Shown here piece after piece: positions 1 through 11,123 of a stretch of 64,000 nt of DNA. A program made the translations under genes and the position numbers. Positions within the stretch are counted from its first letter, which is position 1; each line of letters opens with the position of its first letter. The notes under the pieces were generated by a model. That model saw only the letters and a list, made by a program, of their open reading frames with translations, did no database searches and was not told where the DNA came from. Origin of the DNA: Ectopseudomonas chengduensis (GTDB lineage: Bacteria > Pseudomonadota > Gammaproteobacteria > Pseudomonadales > Pseudomonadaceae); the NCBI RefSeq assembly GCF_900102635.1, contig NZ_FMZQ01000008.1, positions 156,288-220,287 of the forward strand. Direction: 5' to 3'.

Positions 1-1
1 G

Positions 2-325
2 GAGTTGCTGCTGGCCGGTTGCACCGTGACCGTCACCCACCGCTTCACCAAGGATCTGGCTGCTCACGTCGGCCAGGCCGATATTGTCGTGGTCGCTGCC
101 GGCAAGCCTGGGCTGGTCAAGGGGGAGTGGATCAAGCCAGGCGCCATCGTCATCGACGTCGGCATCAACCGCCAGGAAGACGGCAAGCTGGTCGGCGACG
201 TGACCTTTGATGCCGCCCTGCCCCGCGCCAGCTGGATCACCCCGGTTCCAGGCGGCGTTGGCCCAATGACTCGCGCAGGTCTCTTGGAGAACACCCTGCA
301 CGCGGCCGAGCATCTGCATAAATAA
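2..325 (+). CDS. folD: FolD C-terminal part (5' end outside window)
   Basis: This is the last 107 codons of bifunctional methylenetetrahydrofolate dehydrogenase / methenyltetrahydrofolate cyclohydrolase, a cytosolic enzyme that interconverts one-carbon folates using NADP. The visible part is the NADP-binding half. It includes the strand after the GRS motif ([12 protein letters not shown]), the [12 protein letters not shown] segment, [13 protein letters not shown] and the C-terminal signature [18 protein letters not shown]. The reading frame is open from base 2, so the gene begins upstream of the window. It ends at a TAA just before a strong terminator hairpin. Identification is secure because the family signatures are nearly complete. 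Confidence 0.96.
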   Translation, partial: ELLLAGCTVTVTHRFTKDLAAHVGQADIVVVAAGKPGLVKGEWIKPGAIVIDVGINRQEDGKLVGDVTFDAALPRASWITPVPGGVGPMTRAGLLENTLHAAEHLHK

Positions 326-341
326 GCGGTACGGCTGAATG

Positions 342-369
342 AAAAACGGCACCCTAGGGTGCCGTTTTT
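342..369. terminator. Bidirectional intrinsic terminator after folD
   Basis: A perfect palindrome, AAAAACGGCACCCT followed by its exact complement, forms a 14-bp stem. The A run on one side and T run on the other let it work in both directions. It begins 16 bases after the folD stop and lies between folD and the convergent glpV-like gene. Confidence 0.9.
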
Positions 370-370
370 T

Positions 371-397
371 ATCGCGGCTGAAGCCGCTCCCACAGGG
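371..397. repeat. REP-like palindrome
   Basis: GCGGCTGAAGCCGCTCCCACAGG is typical of the short repetitive extragenic palindromes of Pseudomonas: a GCGGCT/AGCCGC stem followed by a CTCCCACAGG tail. A related unit (GCGGCTAAAGCCGCTCCTACA) occurs at 21736-21757. It lies between the folD terminator and the stop of the glpV-like gene. Confidence 0.7.
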
Positions 398-443
398 AAG
401 GAAGCCCCCTCGCCGAAGGGCTTCAGCCACTGCGCCACTTAGA

Positions 444-2186
444 TCAGTTGCGCGACTGTTCCCAGGACTTGAGCAACTCGTCGTAGGCAATAGTCTCGCC
501 TTTGGGTTTCTCGTTGGCCAGCTTGGGCTTCGGTGCGCCCGGCTGATCGAACCAGTACTGCGGATCACGCGGCTCGTTCAGCTTCGGCCCGCATTCGCCC
601 AGCACGCCGGAGCGCTCCAGGCGGCCGAGCATGGTGTCCTGCGCAGCCGCCAGGCCATCCAGTGCCTGTTGCGGGGTCTTGTCGCCGCTGGCCGCCTCGG
701 CAATGAACTGCCACCACAGCTGAGCCAGACGCGGATAGTCTGGTACGTTGGTGCCGGTCGGCGTCCACTGCACGCGCGCCGGGCTGCGGTAGAACTCCAC
801 CAGGCCACCGAGCTTGGGCGCGGCGTCGGTCATGGCCTGGGAGTTGATGTCCGACTCGCGAATCGGCGTCAGACCGACCAGGGTCTTCTTCAGCGACACG
901 GTCTTGGAGGTGACGAACTGGGCGTAGAGCCAGGCGGCCAGACGCTGCTTCTCCGGCGTGGACTTGAGGAAGGTCCAGGAACCGGCGTCCTGATAGCCGA
1001 GCTTCATACCCTCCTCCCAGTACGGTCCTTTCGGCGAAGGCGCCATACGCCACTTCGGCGTACCGTCTTCGTTGACCACCGGCAGGCCCGGTTTGGTCAT
1101 GTCGGCGGTAAAGGCGGTGTACCAGAAGATCTGCTGGGCGATGGCGCCCTGCGCCGGCACCGGGCCGGATTCGGAGAAGGTCATGCCCTGCGCTTCCGGC
1201 GGTGCGTACTGGCGCATCCAGTCGACGTATTTCTGCGTGGCGAACACCGCCGCCGGGCCGTTGGTATCGCCGCCACGGGCAACGCTGGAGCCCACCGGAC
1301 GGCAGCCATCGACGCGAATGCCCCACTCGTCCACCGGCAAACCGTTGGGCAGGCCCTTGTCGCCGCCGCCGGCCATGGAGAACCAGGCATCGGTGAAGCG
1401 CCAGCCCAGCGACGGGTCTTTCTTGCCATAGTCCATGTGGCCGTAGACGCGCTGACCGTCGATTTCCTTGACGTGCACCGAGAAGAACTCGGCGATGTCC
1501 TCGTAGGCCGACCAGTTGACCGGTACGCCCAGCTCGTAGCCGTAGATCTCCTTGAACTTGGCCTTGAGCTCCGGGCGCTCGAACCAGTCGGCGCGGAACC
1601 AGTAGAGGTTGGCAAATTGCTGGTCGGGCAATTGATACAGCTTGCCGTCCGGCCCGGTGGTAAAGGAAGTGCCGATGAAGTCTTCGAGATCCAGAGTCGG
1701 TGAAGTGAAGTCCTTGCCCTCACCCGTGATCATGTCGCTGATCGCCACTGCCTTGCCGTAGCGCGCGTGGGTGCCGATCAGGTCGGAGTCGTTGACCCAG
1801 CCGTCGTAGATGTTCTTGTCCGACTGCATCTGCGTCTGCAGCTTCTCGACCACGTCGCCTTCCTGCAGCAGGTCGTGCTTGAGCTTGATCCCGGTGATCT
1901 CGCTGAACGCCTTGGCCAGCACCTTGGACTCGTACTCGTGGGTAGTGATGGTTTCCGACACCACGCTGATGTTCATGCCACGAAACGGCTCGGCGGCCTT
2001 GATGAACCATTTCAGCTCTTCGAGCTGCTGCTCAGGCGTCAGGGTAGATGGGTTGAATTCATCGGCGATCCATTTCTTCGCGGCCTCTTCATAGGCATCC
2101 GCCCAGGCCGCACCGCTCAAACCGGACAACGCCAGCAAGGCGGCCAACGCCATGCTATGTCGGGTCTTGTTGTTATTGTCGAACAT
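444..2186 (-). CDS. glpV: ABC substrate-binding protein, GlpV-like (glycerol type)
   Basis: This is the periplasmic binding protein of a carbohydrate/polyol ABC importer, about 580 residues long, which is large for the family. It has an N-terminal signal peptide (hydrophobic stretch ending SGAAWA-DAYEEA). The start at 2186 (MFDNNNK) is preferred over an in-frame ATG 12 bases upstream because GGAGGT lies just before it. It is the last gene of a leftward operon with two ATPases, two permeases and a small DUF2160 protein. That gene order matches the Rhizobium leguminosarum glycerol importer glpSTPQUV. Glycerol is therefore the best guess for the substrate, but no glpK or glpD is in view, so another polyol is possible. 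Confidence 0.8.
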   Translation of the reverse strand: MFDNNNKTRHSMALAALLALSGLSGAAWADAYEEAAKKWIADEFNPSTLTPEQQLEELKWFIKAAEPFRGMNISVVSETITTHEYESKVLAKAFSEITGIKLKHDLLQEGDVVEKLQTQMQSDKNIYDGWVNDSDLIGTHARYGKAVAISDMITGEGKDFTSPTLDLEDFIGTSFTTGPDGKLYQLPDQQFANLYWFRADWFERPELKAKFKEIYGYELGVPVNWSAYEDIAEFFSVHVKEIDGQRVYGHMDYGKKDPSLGWRFTDAWFSMAGGGDKGLPNGLPVDEWGIRVDGCRPVGSSVARGGDTNGPAAVFATQKYVDWMRQYAPPEAQGMTFSESGPVPAQGAIAQQIFWYTAFTADMTKPGLPVVNEDGTPKWRMAPSPKGPYWEEGMKLGYQDAGSWTFLKSTPEKQRLAAWLYAQFVTSKTVSLKKTLVGLTPIRESDINSQAMTDAAPKLGGLVEFYRSPARVQWTPTGTNVPDYPRLAQLWWQFIAEAASGDKTPQQALDGLAAAQDTMLGRLERSGVLGECGPKLNEPRDPQYWFDQPGAPKPKLANEKPKGETIAYDELLKSWEQSRN

Positions 2187-2237
2187 AGAGACCTCCATCT
2201 CAGGATTTGGGGAGAGGCATACCGGCGGCAGCCCGGC

Positions 2238-2510
2238 TCAGCCCCAGCGCATGACTGCGCACAACCACAACAGCGATAGCAGCGATGCTATCCACACGCT
2301 CCAGTCGGTCACGCCTATCACCAGCAGGTGCAGGTAGGCGCTGCCGAGCAGACCGATGAACAACCGATCACCCCGGGTGGTGGTGATCGGCAGAAAACCC
2401 TTGCGCTCGACGCACGGCCAGCGCAGCTCGACCAGCGTCATGCCGGCCAGCAGTACGGCGATGCCGCCGAAGAACAGCGCGGTTGGTAGAGTCCAGGCCA
2501 TCCAGCTCAT
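2238..2510 (-). CDS. DUF2160 small membrane protein (GlpU-like)
   Basis: A 90-residue protein with two to three hydrophobic segments (ALFFGGIAVLLAGM, LFIGLLGSAYLHLLVIGV, WIASLLSLLWLCAVM) and a short polar loop after WPCVERKGF. It matches the DUF2160 family, which in proteobacteria is almost always found between the second permease and the binding protein of this importer type. It starts 12 bases after the glpQ-like stop and is surely co-transcribed. Its function is unknown; the context suggests an accessory subunit of the transporter in the inner membrane. Confidence 0.78.
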   Translation of the reverse strand: MSWMAWTLPTALFFGGIAVLLAGMTLVELRWPCVERKGFLPITTTRGDRLFIGLLGSAYLHLLVIGVTDWSVWIASLLSLLWLCAVMRWG

Positions 2511-2522
2511 GACGAACCTCCC

Positions 2523-3323
<801 letters not shown>

Positions 3324-3331
3324 GGTCGGCC

Positions 3332-4195
3332 TCAGCGGGTTTTGTCGTCGTGGGTCATGGCGGTGTAGAACAACCAGGACACCAGCAGGATGATCAGGAA
3401 GTACACCAGCGAGAACGCCGCTGCCGGGCCCAGATCGAACTGGCCGATGGCCATTTGCGTCAAGGTTTGGCTAAGGAAGGTGGTGGCGTTGCCCGGCCCG
3501 CCGCCGGTGAGCACGAACGGCTCGGTGTAGATCATGAAACTGTCCATGAAGCGCAGCATCACCGCGATCAGCAGCACGCTTTTCAGCTTGGGCAGCTGGA
3601 TATGGCGAAACACCGCCCAGTTCGACGCGCGGTCGATGCGCGCCGCCTGGTAATAGACGTCAGGAATGGCGCGCAGGCCGGAGTAGCACAACAGCGCCAC
3701 CAGCGAGGTCCAGTGCCAGACGTCCATGATCAGCACCGTCACCCAGGCATCCATGGTGTTGGAGGCATAGTTGTAGCTGATGCCCAGCTTGTTCAGCGCC
3801 CAGCCCATCAGGCCGATGTCGGCGCGGCCGAAGATCTGCCAGATAGTACCGACCACGTTCCACGGGATCAGCAGCGGAATGGCCATCAGGATCAGACACA
3901 GCGACGCCCAGCGCCCGCGTGTCGGCATGCACAAGGCAATGGCGATGCCCAGCGGGATCTGGATCAGCAGCACGCAGGCGGAAAAGATGAACTGGCGCAG
4001 CAGCGAGTCGTGCAGGCGCGGGTCCTGCAACACCTGGCGATACCAGTCGACGCCGACGAAGTAGCGCGTGGACGGGTCGAAGATGTCCTGCACCGAGTAG
4101 TTGACCACCGTCATCATCGGCACGATGGCGCTGAACGCCACCAGCAGGAATACCGGCAGCACCAGCCACCAGGCCTTGTTGTTCTGCACCCTCAT
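3332..4195 (-). CDS. glpP: ABC permease, GlpP-like (MalF/CUT1 type)
   Basis: Inner-membrane permease of 287 residues. The open frame runs 62 codons further upstream, but the start at 4195 (MRVQNNKAWW) is chosen because it overlaps the glpT-like stop in an ATGA arrangement typical of translational coupling. Hydrophobic segments start at WWLVLPVFLLVAFSAIVPMM, and the EAA loop (AIPDVYYQAARIDRASNWAVF) lies near residue 195. It pairs with the GlpQ-like permease to form the transport channel. Confidence 0.82.
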   Translation of the reverse strand: MRVQNNKAWWLVLPVFLLVAFSAIVPMMTVVNYSVQDIFDPSTRYFVGVDWYRQVLQDPRLHDSLLRQFIFSACVLLIQIPLGIAIALCMPTRGRWASLCLILMAIPLLIPWNVVGTIWQIFGRADIGLMGWALNKLGISYNYASNTMDAWVTVLIMDVWHWTSLVALLCYSGLRAIPDVYYQAARIDRASNWAVFRHIQLPKLKSVLLIAVMLRFMDSFMIYTEPFVLTGGGPGNATTFLSQTLTQMAIGQFDLGPAAAFSLVYFLIILLVSWLFYTAMTHDDKTR

Positions 4196-5289
4196 GGCGC
4201 CACCTCCACCAGGTAGTCGTCGGCATAGAGCATCAGCCACTGTGCTGGGAAGCTGAGGTAGACCTGCTCGCGCGGCACAGGCTGATCCTCCTGCAGGCGC
4301 ACCTTGAGCACCTGGCCGTCGAGATCGAAGGTGAGAATCTTGTAGGTGCCGAGATCCTCGACATGCAGCACCCGGCCACACAGCGCGTCCTCATAGGCGC
4401 CATCCCAGACATGCACGAACTCGGGACGTATGCCCACCTGCAGGCGCTTGCCGTCCAGCTCGGCCAGGCGCTGGTTGAGCGCGGCGGACAGCGGCAACAC
4501 CGTCCCGGCAAAACGCACGCCGCCCTCGCAGCGCTGCACCTCGATCAGGTTCATGCCCGGGCTGCCGATGAAGTAGCCGACGAAGGTATGTCCGGGGCGC
4601 TCGAACAGCTCGCGCGGCGTGCCGAACTGGACGATCTGTCCGCCATACATCACCGCGATCTTGTCGGCGAAGGTGGAGGCCTCCAGCTGGTCGTGGGTGA
4701 CGTAGACCATGGTGATGTTGAACTGCTCGTGGATCTGCTTGAGCTTGCGCCGCAGCTTCCATTTCAGGTGCGGGTCGATCACCGTCAGTGGCTCGTCGAA
4801 GAGAATCGCCGACACGTCGTCGCGCACCAGGCCACGACCCATGGAGACCTTCTGCTTCTCGTCGGCGGTGAGGTTGCGCGCCTTCTTGTGCAGCAGCGGA
4901 TGCAACTCCAGCACCTCGGCGATCTCGTGCACCTTGCTCATCACCCGCGCCTCGTCCATGCCCTGATTGCGCAGCGGGAAGGCCAGGTTGTCGAACACCG
5001 TCATGGTGTCGTAGACCACCGGAAACTGGAAAACCTGGGCGATGTTGCGCTCCTGCGGCGACAGCCTGTTGACCGCCTTGCCGTCGAACTGCACTTCGCC
5101 CTGCGACGGGCTGAGCAGGCCGGAGATGATGTTGAGCAATGTGGACTTGCCGCAGCCTGACGGCCCCAGCAGCGCATAGGCACCGCCCTGCTGCCAGACA
5201 TGGTTCATCTCGCGAATCGCGTAGTCTTCCGGCGCCTTCGGCACGCCGCTGTAGCTGTGCGCGAGGTTGTGCAAGCGAATCTCGGCCAT
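4192..5289 (-). CDS. glpT: ABC importer ATPase with degenerate signature, GlpT-like
   Basis: ATP-binding subunit of 365 residues. Walker A is GPSGCGKST (42-50), the Q-loop is VFQFP, Walker B is AILFDEP (161-167), and the H-loop histidine is present (YVTHDQLEA). A C-terminal MalK-like regulatory domain follows from about residue 240. The LSGGQ signature is replaced by LTADEKQ (140-146). The gene overlaps the stop of the GlpS-like ATPase by one base (TGATG), so the two ATPases are probably made in equal amounts and form a heterodimer. The unusual signature is discussed in the findings. Confidence 0.84.
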   Translation of the reverse strand: MAEIRLHNLAHSYSGVPKAPEDYAIREMNHVWQQGGAYALLGPSGCGKSTLLNIISGLLSPSQGEVQFDGKAVNRLSPQERNIAQVFQFPVVYDTMTVFDNLAFPLRNQGMDEARVMSKVHEIAEVLELHPLLHKKARNLTADEKQKVSMGRGLVRDDVSAILFDEPLTVIDPHLKWKLRRKLKQIHEQFNITMVYVTHDQLEASTFADKIAVMYGGQIVQFGTPRELFERPGHTFVGYFIGSPGMNLIEVQRCEGGVRFAGTVLPLSAALNQRLAELDGKRLQVGIRPEFVHVWDGAYEDALCGRVLHVEDLGTYKILTFDLDGQVLKVRLQEDQPVPREQVYLSFPAQWLMLYADDYLVEVAP

Positions 5290-6383
5290 CAGGCGGCCCT
5301 CCCCTGGCGGCGGCTGGGCGCCTGCACCAATTGCCCATCGGCGGCGAAGACGAACAGCTTGTGGGTCGGGATGTAGATCAGAATCGGCGTATCCACCGCA
5401 TACTCGTGCACCCCCGGCAGGTGCAGCACCAGCACGAACTGCTCGTTGCGCACGTGGAGGAAGGTTTCCGAACCGCTGATCTCGGCCAGCTCGACGGTTA
5501 CCGCCAACTCCAGATCATCGTCATTGGACGGCACCAGGCCGATATGGCTGGGGCGCACGCCGAAGCGATATTCACCCTCGGCGATGCCGCGCAGATCGGG
5601 GTTGAGCGGAAAATGCACGCAATCGGCGAAGCTCACCTCAGTGCCACTGATGCGTCCAGGCAGCAGGTTGATCGCCGGTTCCGAGAACAGCTCGGCGGCC
5701 AGCATCTGCTGCGGACGGTGGTAGACCTCGGCGGTCCTGCCGCTCTGCACCACCCGCCCCTCGTGCAGGATGGTGGTGGTGCCACCCAGGGCCAGCGCCT
5801 CGTTGGGCTCGGTGGTGGCGTAGATGGCGATGGTGTGGCGCGCCTGGAACAGCTCGCGCATTTCCTGGCGCAGCTCCTCACGCAGCTTGTAGTCGAGGTT
5901 GACCAGAGGCTCGTCGAAGAGAATCAGCGAGGCATCCTTGACCAGCGCCCGGGCCATGGCCGTGCGCTGCTGCTGGCCGCCGGACAGCTCCAGCGGAAAG
6001 CGCGACAACAGTTTGTCGATGCGCAGCATGCGCGCGGTAGCCTCGACCTTCTCGACGATCTGCTCCTTGGCCACACCGGCCTGACGCAGCGGCGAGGCGA
6101 TGTTCTCGAACACCGTCAGGGTCGGGTAGTTGATGAACTGCTGATAGACCATCGACACGTTGCGCTGGCGCACCGGCATACCCGTGACATCGGCGCCGTT
6201 CATCAGCACCCGGCCGCTATTGGGCCGATCCAGACCGGCCATCAGCCGCATCAGGCTGGTCTTGCCGGCCAGGGTGCGGCCGAGCAGGACGTTGAATGAG
6301 CCGGGTTCGAAACTCAGGCAGGCATCGTCGATATGCACCTGGCCATCGACGATACGGGTGACGTGTTCGAGCTTGAGCGACAT
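5289..6383 (-). CDS. glpS: ABC importer ATPase lacking the H-loop histidine, GlpS-like
   Basis: First gene of the operon: an ATP-binding subunit of 364 residues. Walker A is GRTLAGKTS (35-43), the Q-loop is VYQQF, the signature LSGGQQQR is canonical (133-140), and Walker B is LILFDEP. The switch segment reads YATTEPNEA where most importers have THDxxEA, so the H-loop histidine is replaced. A C-terminal MalK-like domain follows. The start at 6383 (MSLKLEHVT) has AAGGA 8 bases upstream; the open frame continues another 23 codons without a better site. A sigma-54 promoter lies 46 bases upstream. Confidence 0.84.
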   Translation of the reverse strand: MSLKLEHVTRIVDGQVHIDDACLSFEPGSFNVLLGRTLAGKTSLMRLMAGLDRPNSGRVLMNGADVTGMPVRQRNVSMVYQQFINYPTLTVFENIASPLRQAGVAKEQIVEKVEATARMLRIDKLLSRFPLELSGGQQQRTAMARALVKDASLILFDEPLVNLDYKLREELRQEMRELFQARHTIAIYATTEPNEALALGGTTTILHEGRVVQSGRTAEVYHRPQQMLAAELFSEPAINLLPGRISGTEVSFADCVHFPLNPDLRGIAEGEYRFGVRPSHIGLVPSNDDDLELAVTVELAEISGSETFLHVRNEQFVLVLHLPGVHEYAVDTPILIYIPTHKLFVFAADGQLVQAPSRRQGRAA

Positions 6384-6428
6384 GGCCTGTCCTTTTTCTT
6401 GTCGTGCCATTCGGTTGCGAACATCGAT

Positions 6429-6445
6429 AGCGACAAGCGTGCCAG
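6429..6445 (-). promoter_or_regulatory. Sigma-54 (-24/-12) promoter of the glp-like operon
   Basis: Read on the minus strand the site is TGGCACG-CTTG-TCGCT. It matches the sigma-54 consensus TGGCACG-N4-TTGCW at all seven -24 bases and keeps the essential GG and GC dinucleotides at exact spacing. The predicted start would be near 6418, leaving a leader of about 35 bases before the glpS-like ATG. The divergent gene encodes a sigma-54 activator with an intact GAFTGA loop, which supports the call. Confidence 0.82.
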
Positions 6446-6521
6446 TGCCCAAAAATCAGACGTATCTCTTTGATAGAAATCAAAAAAGCCATTCAAGCTC
6501 ATTAGCACGCGGGTATTCCAC

Positions 6522-6591
6522 TGAACACTTTTGAACAGTCGAATGTGAACAACTGAACAATTCGTTCGTTGACTTTGAACAGGCTTGAACG
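6522..6591. promoter_or_regulatory. Array of TGAAC(A/G) repeats, probable activator sites
   Basis: Six copies of TGAAC(A/G) in the same orientation start at 6522, 6532, 6546, 6554, 6576 and 6586. Two pairs are spaced exactly 10 bases, one helical turn. A partial inverted copy (GAAC-N5-GTTC) is centred near 6561. The array lies about 80-150 bases upstream of the sigma-54 promoter, the usual distance for an enhancer-binding activator, and close to the start of the regulator gene. Confidence 0.6.
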
Positions 6592-6642
6592 AAACTGGAT
6601 CGATCGCGGCGCAGATCGCGAACCAACAAGAAGAGATCATGT

Positions 6643-8461
<1,819 letters not shown>

Positions 8462-8472
<11 letters not shown>

Positions 8473-9358
8473 CGGCACGCCGGGTCTTTATGCCCAGCCG
8501 CCAGCCCTGCTGCATGCCCGCGGCCGCTAGCAGAATGGCCGCCACACCGAGCCACTGCAGCGGGCTGAGCCAGTGATCGAAGGCCAGCCAGTCGACGAGG
8601 ATCGCCGCCACCGGATAAATGAACGACAGCGCGCCGGTCAGCGCCGTCGGCAGTTTCTGGATGGCGCCGTAGAGCAGCATGTACATCAGCCCGGTATGCA
8701 CCACACCCAGGGTTGCCAGGCTGGCCCAGGCCGCCTCGCCTTGCGGCAACTGATGCCCAGCCAGGGGGGCCAGCATCAGCACACCGGTCAGCAGCTGAAT
8801 AAGCGCGATCAGATGCGGCGGCGTAGCGCTGAGGCGTTTGACGATCAATGCGGCGACCGCATAGAGCAGCGCCGCCCCCAGCGCCAGGGCGATGCCCAGC
8901 AGGTAGTTGCCAGCGGCCACCGCGCCCCGCCCGTGGGCACTGACGATGGCCAGCATGCCGATGAAAGCCAGCGCCAACCAACCGAGCTTGAGCCAGGTGA
9001 TGCGCTCGCCGAGAAACAGCGCCGCCAGGCCCACCAGCATGAACGGCTGGACGTTGTACACCACGGTGCTGACGGCGATGGAGGCCTGCGCGTAGGAGGC
9101 AAACAACAGCAACCAGTTGCCGACGATGGCCACGCCGCTGAGCGCCGCCAGCAGCAATACGCGCCGCCCCAGAAGCTCGGCACGCAGCAGGCCGAGCACG
9201 GCGCAGACCAACAGCAACATGCCGCCGCCGATCAGGCAGCGCCAGAACACCACATCCACCACGGCCTGGCCGGATACCAGGACGAACCAACCGATGGTGC
9301 CGGAAATCAGCATGGCGGCGACCATTTCCAGCGATCCGCGTTTGAGGTTGTTATCCAT
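8462..9358 (-). CDS. EamA/DMT-family exporter
   Basis: A 298-residue inner-membrane protein with ten predicted hydrophobic segments in two homologous halves, the plan of drug/metabolite transporters (EamA). Charged GER motifs follow segments in the first half (LGERITWLKLGWLALAFIGM). Many relatives export amino acids or other metabolites. It is transcribed away from a Lrp-type regulator 136 bases off, a common pairing that suggests control by that regulator and an amino-acid-like substrate. The stop lies inside the 3' end of the convergent activator gene. Confidence 0.82.
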
Positions 9359-9493
9359 GAGGGGAGCCTCTTCGAGAGATGACGATAATTATCCGAAGGT
9401 GCAACTTCCCTCTCCATGGAGAATCTGAGGCAGAATCCAGTCCTCGCCTTTTTTACAACGGCATATTCCGGCTTTTACCTAACGAGGCCTGCA

Positions 9494-9931
9494 ATGACCG
9501 ATGAAATCGACCAGACCCTGATCGCCGCCCTGATGGAAGACTCGCGGCGTTCACTCAAAGCCCTGGCGCAGATCAGTGGCCTGTCCTCCCCCAGCGTGGC
9601 CGAGCGGCTGCGCCGTCTGGAGGAACGCGGCGTGCTCAAGGGCTATACGGTGGAGATCGATCCGCGCCATTTCGGCTATCAGTTGCAGGCCATCGTTCGC
9701 GTGCGACCGCTGCCCGGCAAGCTGCATGAAGTGGAGCGACTGATTCAGGCCACGCCCGAGTTCACCGAATGCGACAAGGTCACCGGCGAGGACTGCTTCG
9801 TGGCTCGCCTGCACGTGCGCTCCATGGAGCAACTGGACGAGGTGCTCGACCGCATCAACGGCTATGCCGAAACCAACACTGCCATCGTCAAGAAGACCTC
9901 GGTGCCCCGCCGCCTGCCCCCGATGAACTGA
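9494..9931 (+). CDS. Lrp/AsnC-family regulator
   Basis: A 145-residue regulator. The N-terminal winged helix-turn-helix (LIAALMEDSRRSLKALAQISGLSSPSVAERLRRLEERG) is followed by an RAM/ligand-binding domain with the expected EC-KVTGEDCFVARLHV core. The start at 9494 (MTDEIDQTL) is preferred over an ATG 78 bases upstream because the family begins there. It lies between a divergent EamA exporter and a class C beta-lactamase gene only 12 bases downstream. Lrp proteins usually sense amino acids and form octamers; the ligand here is not known. Confidence 0.88.
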   Translation: MTDEIDQTLIAALMEDSRRSLKALAQISGLSSPSVAERLRRLEERGVLKGYTVEIDPRHFGYQLQAIVRVRPLPGKLHEVERLIQATPEFTECDKVTGEDCFVARLHVRSMEQLDEVLDRINGYAETNTAIVKKTSVPRRLPPMN

Positions 9932-9943
9932 CAAGGAACGATC

Positions 9944-11080
9944 ATGCGCCCATCCCTTCGCCCCCTGCTCGTCACGCTCGGCCTTTGCCTGGGTAGCCAA
10001 TCGGCCTTCGCCGAGCTGAACCAGGCCGTCGATGCTGCCGTGAAACCGATGATGCAGACCTATGCCATCCCAGGCATGGCCATCGCCATCAGCCACAAGG
10101 GCCAGCAGCATTTCTTCGAATACGGCGTCGCCTCACATGAAAGCGGCCAGGCGGTGGATCGCCACACCCTGTTCGAACTGGGTTCGATCAGCAAACTGTT
10201 CACCGCCACCCTCGGCGCCTACGCCGAAGCGCGCGGCACGCTGAACCTCAGCGACAACGCCAGCCAATATCTGCCAGAGCTGCGCGGCACTGCCTTCGAT
10301 CACATCAGCCTGCTGGATCTGGCTACCTACACCCCGGGTGGCCTGCCACTGCAATTTCCGGACGCGGTCAGTAGCGAACGGCAGATGCTCGACTACTACC
10401 GCAACTGGCAGGCGGTTTATGCGCCGGGTATGCAGCGGCTGTATTCCAACCCCAGCATCGGCCTGTTCGGTCACCTGGCAGCGGCCAGTATGGCCAAGCC
10501 GTTTCAGCAGTTGATGGAGAAGGACCTGTTGCCGCAACTGGGCATGCAGGAAAGCTACGTGCAAATACCGGCCGAGCAGATGACGCGTTATGCCTGGGGC
10601 TACCGCGACGACAAGGCCGTGCGCGTGAGTCCCGGCGCGCTGGATGCCGAAGCCTACGGCTTGAAATCCACTGCCGCCGACATGCTGCGCTTCATCGACG
10701 CCAACCTGCACCCCGACAAGTTGCCCGCACCGCTGCTTCAGGCCGTCAGTTCCACCCATCGCGGTTACTACCAGGTTGGTGACATGACCCAGGCCCTGGG
10801 CTGGGAGCGCTATGCCTACCCCATCAGCCTGGCGAAACTGCAGGCCGGAAATTCTGCAGAAATGGCGCTGCAACCCCAGCCGGTGGAGCGTTTCAGCGTG
10901 CCCAAGCCAGCCGAAGGTGACCTGCTACTGAACAAGACCGGTTCGACCAACGGCTTCGGCGCCTACATCCTGCTGCTGCCGGCGCGTGATATCGGCCTGG
11001 TGATACTCGCCAACCGTAACTATCCCAATGCCGAGCGCGTGCGCCTGGCGTTGCAGTTGCTCGAGAGCCTCGAACCCTAG
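9944..11080 (+). CDS. ampC: Class C (AmpC-type) beta-lactamase
   Basis: A 378-residue exported serine beta-lactamase with a signal peptide ending QSAFA-ELNQ. All three active-site motifs are intact: SISK (81-84, nucleophile Ser81), YSN (166-168) and KTG (330-332). The length and motifs fit chromosomal AmpC; related D-alanyl-D-alanine peptidases share the fold, but the YSN and KTG spacing favours AmpC. No AmpR-type LysR gene lies beside it. It starts 12 bases after a Lrp-family regulator with no promoter visible between, so the two are probably co-transcribed, an unusual arrangement. Confidence 0.85.
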   Translation: MRPSLRPLLVTLGLCLGSQSAFAELNQAVDAAVKPMMQTYAIPGMAIAISHKGQQHFFEYGVASHESGQAVDRHTLFELGSISKLFTATLGAYAEARGTLNLSDNASQYLPELRGTAFDHISLLDLATYTPGGLPLQFPDAVSSERQMLDYYRNWQAVYAPGMQRLYSNPSIGLFGHLAAASMAKPFQQLMEKDLLPQLGMQESYVQIPAEQMTRYAWGYRDDKAVRVSPGALDAEAYGLKSTAADMLRFIDANLHPDKLPAPLLQAVSSTHRGYYQVGDMTQALGWERYAYPISLAKLQAGNSAEMALQPQPVERFSVPKPAEGDLLLNKTGSTNGFGAYILLLPARDIGLVILANRNYPNAERVRLALQLLESLEP

Positions 11081-11123
11081 GCTGGTTTGCAAGGCATCGG
11101 TGCGCAGGATGCGCACCTTACCC

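Noticed and set aside
9932..9943. Separate ampC promoter and AmpR binding site
   Set aside because: Only 12 bases separate the genes; no AmpR-type gene or T-N11-A site was seen.
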